64,000 nt of DNA, from NCBI GenBank assembly GCA_026929865.2, contig CM049396.1, positions 38,156,501 to 38,220,500 on the forward strand. The letters run 5' to 3'. Each line of letters starts with the position of its first letter. Position 1 is the first letter of the stretch. Both the position numbers and the translations under genes were made by a program. Below, one piece after another: positions 55,615-64,000 of the stretch. The notes under the pieces were generated by a model. The model was not told where the DNA came from and searched no databases. It saw only the letters and a program-made list of their open reading frames with translations. Source of the DNA: Hyperoplus lanceolatus. Taxonomy: Eukaryota; Chordata; Actinopteri; Uranoscopiformes; Ammodytidae.

Positions 55615-57480
55615 CTCTTCAATTATTGTGGTCGGTTTCTTAAAATAGTCTAGGAAGGGGCGCCATATTTTATGAAATTTAGTCTCAGATCCCTGGGTAG
55701 TGCAACACATTTTCTCCAGATTCATACATGACATAATGTCTCTAATCCGATGTCTAGGGCGGCAGTGGCAAAGTGGGTAGGAAGTTCGCCTCTGGTGTGC
55801 AGGGTCGGAGGTTCGATCCCCCGTCTCCCCGCCACATGTCGAAGTGTCCCTGGGCAAGACACTGAACCCCGAATTGCTCCTGATAGTTAGCTTAGTTAGC
55901 TTAGCACCCTAGTGCTAAGCCTACCCTGCGTGGTAGTTGCTGCTATCGGTGTATGAATGTGTATGTGACTGGGTGAATGTGTACAAAAAACAATGTAAAG
56001 CGCTTTGAGTCTGTGATAAACGGAGATATAGCGCTATACAAGTCCATTTACCATTTTACCATTTGTCAGTGGGAGGGAGGAGCAGGATCTTTCCATTTAA
56101 GTAAGATGGCCCTACGAGCAAGTAAAGAGGTGAAGGCCAGTACCTTTAGCTTCACTTTAGGCAAGCCTGAATTGGGAGCAATGCCAAAAATTGCAGTGAA
56201 AGGGTTCGGCTCAATTTGATGCTGAAGTACTTCAGAAATTGGTTGAAAAACTGATGTCCAGAACTCAGTCAAGGTGGTACACAACCAGTACATGTGAAAG
56301 AGTGATGCCGTTGCGCTCTTACAGCTATCACAGGTCGGGTCTACATCGGGGAACATACGAGCTAATTTAGTTTTAGATATGTGGATACGATGTACTACTT
56401 TAAATTGCACAAGAGCATGTCGGGCGCACATGGAGGTAGAGTGTATCCGATCCAGGACTGAATCCCACATGTGATCTGTGAAGTCAGAGCCTAGGTCCTG
56501 CTCCCACAGGGTTCTTATAGCTGCTAATGAGGGGCTATGCAACTTCGAAATAAGGTTGAAAAACACATAAATTGAGCCTTTTTAATGTGGGGTTTACAGA
56601 AAGAAACAAACAAATCGACATGATAGGCTGGCGGTTTATAAGGGAATTGGGGAATTAACTTCTGCGTAAAATGCCTGATTTGCAGAAATCGGAAAAAATT
56701 AGTCTTTTCGATACCAAAATGTTTTGTCAATTAAGAAAAACTAGCAAATAGATAATTAATAAATAAATCACTGATGCATTTTAAGCCTTTTTTATGCCAG
56801 ATCTTGAATGCACCAGTAAACAAATAATTAGCTGCAATTGGGCTGAAAAGTGGGTCCAAATTCGAAGGGAGTGCTTAATCACGGGACTACAGTTGGGTAT
56901 AGCCGAAGAGAGTGGAAGTGCGGCGCTTAAGAGGGCAGATGGAGACAATGGGCTAATAGCGCTGGACTCCATTGTTACCCAGACTGGGGCTGAGTCGTCA
57001 AGGTGAAAATGCACCCAATACACTAAACGGATATGAGCAGCCCAGTAATAGTATTGGAAATTAGGGAGGGCCATTCCACCTGTTTGTTTGGGTCTTTGAA
57101 GAAAAGCTTTCCGTAACCGAGGGTGTTTACCATTCCAAATATAATTTATCATTAAAGAGTCAAGGGCCTGAAAAAAGGATTTGGGGAGAAAGATGGGGAG
57201 ACATTGGAATAGATATAGGAACTTTGGGAGTAATGTCATTTTAATTGAATGTATTCTACCTATAAGAGAGAAAGCCAGAGGAGACCACTTTGATAATATT
57301 TGCTTCGCCTGATCCAATAATTTGAGGAAGTTCGATTTAAATAGGTTTTTAAAATTTCTGGTAAAATATACCCCAAGGTAACTCAGATGATCTGTCACCA
57401 CTTTGAGTGGGAGAGCTGTATAATCAAGATTAAGCTTCTTTATTAATCGGAAAGAGTTCGCTCTTACTCAGGTTAAGTTT
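55600..57480 (-). pseudogene. 5'-truncated L1 (fish L1/Tx1-like) ORF2 3' part, split by a SINE
   Basis: Minus strand. From about 57,478: NLSKSELFPI, then YLGVYFTRNFKNLFK, SKWSPLAFSLIGRIHSIKMT, LLPKFLYLFQCLPIFLPKSF and LMINYIWNGKHPRLRKAFLQ (57,401-56,781). These are the conserved post-RT motifs of L1 ORF2. Further pieces follow in other frames: NFFRFLQIRHFTQKLIPQFP (about 56,690), LHSPSLAAIRTLWEQDLGSD and a Cys-x2-Cys CDSC followed by HMYWLC (56,566-56,066). After the SINE comes RDIMSCMNLEKM...FHKIW.PFLDYF (about 55,740-55,640). At least two frameshifts and the SINE make it inactive. Confidence 0.9.
55756..56063 (+). repeat. tRNA-derived SINE inserted in the L1
   Basis: GGGCGGCAGTGGCAAAGTGG holds box A and GAGGTTCGATCCC box B. 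The core GGGCAAGACACTGAACCCC and 3' words GTAAAGCGCTTTGAGT and GATATAGCGCTATACAAGTC, with an (ACCATTTT) end, show a complete SINE. A short TGTC flank on both sides (55,751-55,754 and 56,064-56,067) is a possible TSD. A different subfamily from the 9.8-kb copy. Confidence 0.92.
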
Positions 57481-59207
57481 GGGTATATGATTTCTGATTG
57501 GTAAACTGTTTCAGAAACAAACTAATGTAACAACCGTTTTTGTGTTTGTAAGACAACTAAAGAAAAAAGTTTTCATCCGACTATCATTTTCAGTGAGTGC
57601 TCAAAGCTAAACGTTTCACTTATAGAAGCCTAACTGTTGTATTTTATGGTGACATTTCATAATACGATGTCTACAGCCTCCATGTCAGCTATGTCAGATA
57701 TGTCAGCTGTGATAGTGGGGTAAAAATTTGATCAATCTGATCAATGGCTGTCTCCCACTCAACTGCAACCAGTGCCCACACCAAGGAGGCTGCAGTGAGC
57801 TTCTGAGAGGACATCTGTCCCCTACATCAAATTCAGGAGCATCCCATCTAAGGCTCTGCTAATATGTCCTCACACCTCAACCTGTGCCCTATCAGCCACC
57901 AGTCACTCATTTTAGGCTAAATTGTAAATAGTTTTTGTTTATAGCTCATCTTTTGTATCTTATATTTATCATGTTCGTATATTGGACAGTTTACTTTTAA
58001 GAATTGTCTCATTGTGTGTTACCTGGTTTCTATAGCATTGATTTACCACAAGATTTTCCTTTGTAAACAATTAAATATCTTATGTTGTTGTTACCTTACT
58101 TTGGACTCCTGTCTACACCCATGTTCACCACTACAGACTTGTTGGTTGGAGGCTGAAAAATATTAACTGATTTTGATGCACAGATTACTGTAGGCTATGT
58201 CATATTTTTTTTTAAATACAATTTACGAGGTAAATGTTATAAAATCACAAGGACGCAAGGTAGGTTCATCATACTGATAGAAGCACAGGAAAAACACAGA
58301 TACACAGAAAAATAACTAAGCTATCAGTGTTGCTTCCAAAGCTAGCCAGAATATATTTCAATTAAGTACTTCAGGTCACATTTCTATATGGATAGCATAA
58401 AAAAAACATTTGCTTATTTATTAAATAGCTCAGCATCTGAAGTCTGTCCTCAACCTTTTTCCCCAGTAGAAATGAGTATTTCTCTAATAGTACTCTAGTT
58501 GAACAGCACTCTGGTTAGTAGACAAACCACATCAACCAACTTGAATTCAAAGTTTTAATCGCAAAAATATGAACAACTATTTATAAAAATAAAATGTGTA
58601 GTGTGTTGGCTCAGGTCATTCTGGTCACAGCTGCTCGATCTTGTTTCTTGATAGCCACGGTACTGCCCGTCAGGTGCTGGGTCTCTCTCTCTTTGCAGGA
58701 TTCACGTCAGGAAATGGCATGAATCGGCGATATTGTCTGAAAAACATTAGTAAGGCAAGATAATTTTAGCCTGCAGTTACATAGCGCATACATGAAAAAG
58801 AAATGCAAGGTTACATCACGTTAGCTTTGCTGCCCATGTTACTAAAAATAAGAAACATTTTAGAACAGGATTCAAAACTGTAATGTATAACACTTGTGCC
58901 GTGTTTACACCCGGGTCACATCCTACGTCCGTGCAGTGCATAGCTCGCAGTTTTTTCCCCCCACACATTCAGTGTCTCACTGCTGCAGCGCTGTGTAGCT
59001 GCTCTGATCTGCTAACACAAGCGCCAGGGGAAAAAACAAAGGCAGACGGAAACACAAGATGTGTGGCGGTGAATGAGTAAAAAAAACGTACTGTGTTGTG
59101 GTTGACGTCTGTCTCTCCCCGCGGCCTGTGGCTGGCACCTCCAGTTCACCTTCTCAATACTGAAATATGTCTCCAGGGTCCCTCTGTCCATAATTGCCAC
59201 GGTGACG
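57481..59207. other. Mostly unclassified sequence, one exon-like minus-strand block
   Basis: On the minus strand a block near 58,740-58,610 follows TTTTTCAG and reads QYRRFMPFPDVNPAKRERP before a stop. The sequence at 59,207-59,012 plus 60,928 onward may be an older element interrupted by the next one. Neither could be named. Confidence 0.3.
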
Positions 59208-59215
59208 TGTCTAAC

Positions 59216-60919
59216 CATAGACATTATAAAGGATAGACGCCGCATTGGGCGTTGAGCGCGAGAAATGCGGGCGCCATCTTGGACCGGTCACACGTTCCAC
59301 TCAGTGTAGTCTGTTTGGCAGGTGGAATGAACTGTCAGCGCATGTAATTAATCATATCTCATTAAATACCAAACTGATTTTCACGCGGTTTTCTTTGCTG
59401 CAAAGATCATACATGTAGCTAAGATACAGGGCACACGTTTCGACGTGTTTTAATATTCATAGTGGGCTTAACAGTCATAGAAGATTCTGATATGATATAA
59501 TAACCAGACGTCCGAGTCACACACTTCGTCCAGGAGGAGATTGAAACGGAGGATGTGTTTCTGCTTGGGGAACATATTGAGGAGACAGTTTGGCATCGAC
59601 AACCACCATTCCGACTTTTTGTCATTGGTTGTGTCTGTCTTTCACAAATTAAGTCTGCACCACATTGCCAAACTCGCCTCGCTTGAATTTCTCTTCGGAG
59701 TAAAATGCGATTGTAAGGATGGTTAACTTTATTTTATGCATTTGAATATTATTGTTTGCTGTTGTTGTTTGATTTTCCCTTAATTTAATACTTTTGATTG
59801 CTGTGGTTTTGTATTGAATGTGTTTTTAAATGTACCGCGCTGCAAGGCACGCATTGATTTCCTGTCTGTGTCTGAGGAACCAACTCGAGACTAGACTGAA
59901 CTTGGTATTCTCCCCCTAGTATAGAACATTGGACAACCAAGAAGACTTTGCTTTTAAAAAAATCCCGTCCTCTTTTAAGAGGCAATTGCCTAACAAGCTT
60001 GTGTTTTAAATTAGAGAAATAAAACATATTTTTACATGAACACTCATGTTGTCCTTCTCTTTTAATGAGATATTATATACACTGGTTTTTATTTATAGAC
60101 TATTTAATGCCTTCATGGGAAACATCCACCCTTCATATGTACCATGCTCGACTACTCCTCCTAAATTGCCCCGAGCTAACTCCAGTTTAGGAAAAACTGC
60201 CTTTTCATGTAGTGCCCCTAATTCATGGAATGCTCTGCAGAGCAATTTAAAAATGACTGCTCTTCCTACTCTTGGTTTATCCGAATCTATGATTTCTGAA
60301 TTTTACACATCTGACTGTAACTGTTTTAGCTGAATTCATTGTTCATTTAGTATTTTATTTTTGCTCTTGTTTTGTATTTTGTATAGGCCTACTTTATTTA
60401 AATTAATATATTTTATCCTATTTTATTTCTGTTCTCTGTTTATGTTATCCCTGTGATTGTCTTTATTGTGTATGCTCGTCACTGTAAATGAATAAATATA
60501 TTTATATATAGCCTAATCATATATTGTTAACTTATTAAAATAGCTGACTTTACTGCCCCTATCTGTTTCTGCTTCCCTTTTCGGGGGATGTTCCTCGTTT
60601 TGATCTCGGACGTCTGGTTACTTATATCATATCAGAATATTCTATGACTGTTAAGCCCACTATGAATATTAAAACACGTCGAAACTTGTGCCCTGTATCT
60701 TAGCTACATGTATAATCTTTGCAGCAAAGAAAACCGCGTGAAAATCAGTTTGGTATTTAATGAGATATGATTAATTACATGCGCTGACAGTTCATTCCAC
60801 CTGCCAAAGAGACTACACTGAGTGGAACGTGTGACCGGTTCAAGATGGCGGCCGCATTTCTCGTCAGCGCCAATAGGCAGTAGCGGCCAACGCGGCGTCT
60901 ATCCTTTATAATGTCTATG
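59216..60919. mobile_element. 1.7-kb element with ~300-bp inverted termini, TSD TGTCTAAC
   Basis: Perfect TGTCTAAC at 59,208-59,215 and 60,920-60,927. Arms 59,216-59,514 and 60,608-60,919 are inverted with scattered mismatches, from CATAGACATTATAAAGGATA to CAGACGTCCGAG / CGGACGTCTG. Such long arms with an 8-bp TSD are unusual for the small hATs elsewhere here. The centre has a short frame (KRRMCFCLGNILRRQ) with no known domain and a LINE 3' fragment. Confidence 0.92.
60046..60530 (+). repeat. LINE 3' fragment inside the long-TIR element
   Basis: The frame to 60,333 contains NSSLGKTAFSCSAPNSWNAL, the same C-terminal motif as at 54 kb but a different copy, then a stop and a 3' UTR ending GTAAATGAATAAATATATTT. 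An upstream frameshift precedes it. Confidence 0.75.
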
Positions 60920-60927
60920 TGTCTAAC

Positions 60928-61500
60928 AGTGAACGCCGGGAATACACCAGGCACAGCGGCTGGGGCTCCTCGGCCACAGCATGGAGCAGCAGCTAGCTAG
61001 CTTATCCTCTTCCTCCTTACGACTATCACCTCTCTTCCTCGCTGTAATCCGGTTTATACAGGTAGACACGAATGTCCGTTCACTGCAGTCAACATTAAAA
61101 ATCCCCTTCAGGCGTTAAAAATGGAAAATGTCCTTGTACCATGGTCGGGTGTTTTTCGGGACTCGGCTTCTCCGCTAAGCGGGGGGAACATTGGCGGACG
61201 TTGTGTTTACATCTCGTCCGTGAGCTCCCACCCCCCTCATTCCTTATTGGGGGGCATACAAATTTGCAGAACTAGTGGTCTGTAGTCCTCGGCCATACAT
61301 AGCACTTGGAGAGTGACGCATTTCGCTGTAGGTGCTTGTAGGATGTGTGGGGTGTGGGTTATCAGGACATCTGGGCCAAGGGAAGACTGAGTCAAAAAAA
61401 AACTATTTCCTTCTATTATAATAGCCATTTTATAATGATGCTGTGTCAACTGTACACTTGTGCACACAACTGGAGCGAGACAGCATGTAAAGGTGGCTTG
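60928..61500. other. Unclassified, GC-rich then mixed sequence
   Basis: No supported gene. Overlapping short frames on both strands near 61,237-61,617 lack domains. Confidence 0.35.
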
Positions 61501-61503
61501 TCA

Positions 61504-61616
61504 GTAGGGCTGCAAAGGGGTGGAAAGTTGCCAGTACATTTCCGGAAGCTTTCCACGGGAACTTTCGCTCAGGAATGTTGGGAAAATTCAAAGTTGAGAA
61601 TTATAGGAATTAACTA
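61504..61616. repeat. Fragment of a GTGGAAAGTTGCC(A/G)GTA repeat
   Basis: GGGGTGGAAAGTTGCCAGTA and TTTCCGGAAGCTTTCCACGG are words of a common fish repeat. Only one end is present, and it is followed at once by a LINE. Confidence 0.6.
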
Positions 61617-62302
61617 AGAACTAAGACTGACTTAAACAAACTACAAACTGTACAAAACAGGGCTGCAAGACTTGCCCTTGATAGATCTTACAGATCAAAT
61701 GTAGATCGGATGCATTCTGATCTGAAATGGCCTAAAGTTCTTGATAGGTTATCCATTAGTCCTTGATATTTAATAAGAATGTAATTTCCACTCATGTTCC
61801 TAGAGCTCTATTTAACAAAATTGGTATCTGCTCTGATGCTCATTCATACGGTACTAGATCTGCAACAGCAGGACATATTTTGCTTCCACACTGTAGAACG
61901 AATGCAATGAAGAAAACTTCCTTCTATAGATCTATGTCTTTAAGGAATGTACTCCCTTTGCAAATGTGTGTTATACCTCTGAAGAAATCATTCAAAAGGC
62001 AAATTAAATCCTATCTCTATTTATGTTAAATATGAACTAAGGACTCTGACTTGGCACTCAATGTATTGTATTTTGGTGTGCGTGCGTGCACGCTCTGAAG
62101 CGCACAGATGCCTATTTATTTATTTATTTACCACTGTTGTTTTGTATCTGTAATCTTGTCACTGTTACTTCTACTGTATTTGAATGTATGTGACTGATTA
62201 TTTATTATTTGTATGTTCTGATTTTAATTGGACCCCAGGTAGACTAGTCTGCCGCTTCTGCGTCAACTACTGTAATGGGGATCCACAACTAAACATTAAA
62301 CA
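61617..62302 (+). pseudogene. LINE 3' end (CR1/L2/Rex group, second type)
   Basis: Reading includes LQTVQNRAARLALDRSYRSN, then after a frameshift ALFNKIGICSDAHSYGTRSA and KKTSFYRSMSLRNVLPLQM, ending at TAA near 62,029. QNRAAR..L..SYR.N and YR...LRN.LP are typical post-RT motifs. The 3' UTR ends GGACCCCAGGTAGACTAG ... ACTGTAATGGGGATCCACAA, the stem-loop-like ending of such LINEs. Confidence 0.8.
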
Positions 62303-64000
62303 ATTAACTATATGGAGGTAATACAAATGATCTGTTTCATACCCAAACATAAGTCTCAACATATAGACATAATATGTTTTATCATAGGCAGACATTCATG
62401 CAAAATAATATAACAGATTTATTTGAAAGTATAACTTTATCAAATTTGGATTATTTCATGAACAATGAATAATTTCACTGAAAAAAAGATGAATCTCGAG
62501 TAAAATATTTCTCATCTGTCTGACCCCACCCATTCAATAAATAAAGTAAAATATGTACACCAGCAAGTAGAGCAAGGACTTGTCTTATGCATTTGAAATA
62601 GTCAAGCTGTTTAAGTGCATTTGAGAAGTTCCCAAGAAGAACTACACAGACATCGAATCTGGGAAAGGCTAAAAACAGGGTTTTGCAGGTGGAATTAATA
62701 CACAACTGAGCGCTATGGGCAGACTTGAAATGAATGGATTGTAAAACTAATTACCACATTATCCTACCCTCCCTGAGAGAAACATCCAATCCAAATGGGG
62801 CTTAAGTCTTTTCTTTGTGCCTTTTCATCCTGTTTCTACCCGTTTGCCATTATTCAAGACATCTAAGATCCTCGTCATTTGTTATCTCTATAGCGAGATT
62901 TTTGTCGCACCATAGATGAGAAAAAGCACCTAGGAAAAGTAAAGTGCAGCATGAGTTTCAGTTCACCGAATTTGATTTACCAACTTTTATTTTCCAACTT
63001 TTATTAAAGAACACTTTTTAAAAAGATGATAATGCACGACCTGTCCATCCGTATGACTTCTTTTGTATTTGAAATGGGTAAGTGGGGAGAAGGATATTGT
63101 AGCTAGCTAGATGGGTAATTCCTGACATCCAGCACTGACTAGTGTGCAGTTGAGCCCAGTAGTGGTTTCCCTAAAGTAGAAAGCTCTTCTTAAAAACTAT
63201 AGCTACAGGGGCTATAAAGGAACCATAAAGGAACTGGAACTTCAGTGCACACCTACTCCCGTGGCAGGGCTGCCTTGGGAGGACAAAATGCTCTTGGGTT
63301 CCAGGGGAGCAACTGCCAGATATGTTGAATTATTTTCTCATCTGTCTATGGTTGTGTACCTGTCAGGCAGCATGTGGCTGCTAAACTATTACACCAAGCA
63401 TAACTCTGATGTGTATTCTTTACACATGAGGGGGATATTAATTTAGCTACTTTTCAAATAACATCTTACACAAAATCTATTTTTTCATTCCCATCTTCAT
63501 GAATTATGCATAACTGTCTCAGAGAAGAATCCTCTGCTTATGCTGTGCATTTTGGCATCAAAGAGTCTTTTTATTTTCTCTCATCAAAATTCCAAGGTTA
63601 CCACTCCAGTGTGTGACCCACATTATAGGCACTTTATAGAATGATGGCTCATGTCAAAGCTCGGATACATTCTGGAGAGAAAAATAATGAACTATGGCTG
63701 TTGTTATTGGTTAAAGCAAGGGCCCCATGCTAGTTTTTCTAATATTGGGGAGATTTACTCAGCCTCTCATTGTGTCTCTTGTTTCTCTCCTGCTGTGAGC
63801 CAATAATTAGTGTGGCACGTTATGCAGATGTCCCTACAGGGAACCAAGAGGAAGAGACCACTTCAGTCTCATTACATAATTACCTTTAGTTAGAAAGGTA
63901 TTCTTTTGCCAGTACAACACCCTCCTTGTTTCGGATGTGAGCTGCTGACTGGGTTGAAGCAAATAGACTGTCACCACTCCTCACAGGGACCCTCCATTAG
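62303..64000. other. Apparently unique sequence, no gene; possible non-coding conservation at 63.5-63.9 kb
   Basis: No transposon ends or coding domains seen. The last 500 bp are compositionally complex and contain homeodomain-like cores (AATAATTAGTG, ACATAATTACC) and ATGAATTATGCATAAC. This is an impression, not evidence of function. Confidence 0.35.

Overview
The window is eukaryotic and almost certainly from a ray-finned (teleost) fish. It has no dense long ORFs and no operons. It does have GT-AG introns, long TA/TG/TAA microsatellites, tRNA-derived SINEs with fish-type LINE tails, and many DNA-transposon families typical of teleosts (hAT, PIF-Harbinger, piggyBac/Kolobok-like TTAA elements, Merlin, Tc1/mariner-like). 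No complete host gene could be recognised. Most of the sequence reads as intergenic or intronic DNA filled by successive transposon insertions. Family names rest on terminal inverted repeats (TIRs), target-site duplications (TSDs) and protein motifs read by eye, not on a database search.

Layout. 0-3 kb: a tandem array of a TTAACACTTTACAATAAGG-type repeat split by a 1.6-kb TTAA element. 3.2-7.3 kb: a TAA microsatellite, a broken Merlin transposase (minus strand), two hAT-like relics and a terminal exon with an FFWP/CWY motif. 8-10.1 kb: a hAT copy, a foldback and a SINE. 10.6-13.4 kb: a two-exon gene fragment whose second exon is interrupted by a Harbinger-like element that itself carries a smaller one. 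13.6-16.6 and 18.5-25.4 kb: two copies of a Harbinger-type composite. The second is opened by a hAT that holds a Charlie-like hAT and a Harbinger-like element; it also carries a decayed Myb/SANT gene and a LINE tail.

27-36 kb: TTAA elements, a small hAT, a 125-bp palindromic MITE and a LINE tail, separated by apparently unique sequence. 36.7 kb: a long TG repeat. 39.6-43.7 kb: a hAT beside a 40-bp minisatellite, then a 2.8-kb TTAA element with two convergent small genes, one with a domain like the P2X7 receptor C-terminus. 44-50 kb: a foldback, a possible exon of a fish multicopy (SAMD3-like) family and a nest of three hATs plus a TA-inserting element. 50.6-54.9 kb: a four-layer nest (foldback, LINE, piggyBac-like, Harbinger-like). 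55.6-57.5 kb: a 5'-truncated L1 split by a SINE. 59.2-60.9 kb: an element with ~300-bp inverted termini. 61.6-62.3 kb: a LINE 3' end. From there to the end the sequence looks mostly unique.

Main result: at least 20 insertions can be delimited to the base, many with intact TSDs, so the relative insertion order is readable directly from the sequence. The most gene-like and least familiar object is the 40,908-43,730 TTAA element with its P2X7-like domain gene.
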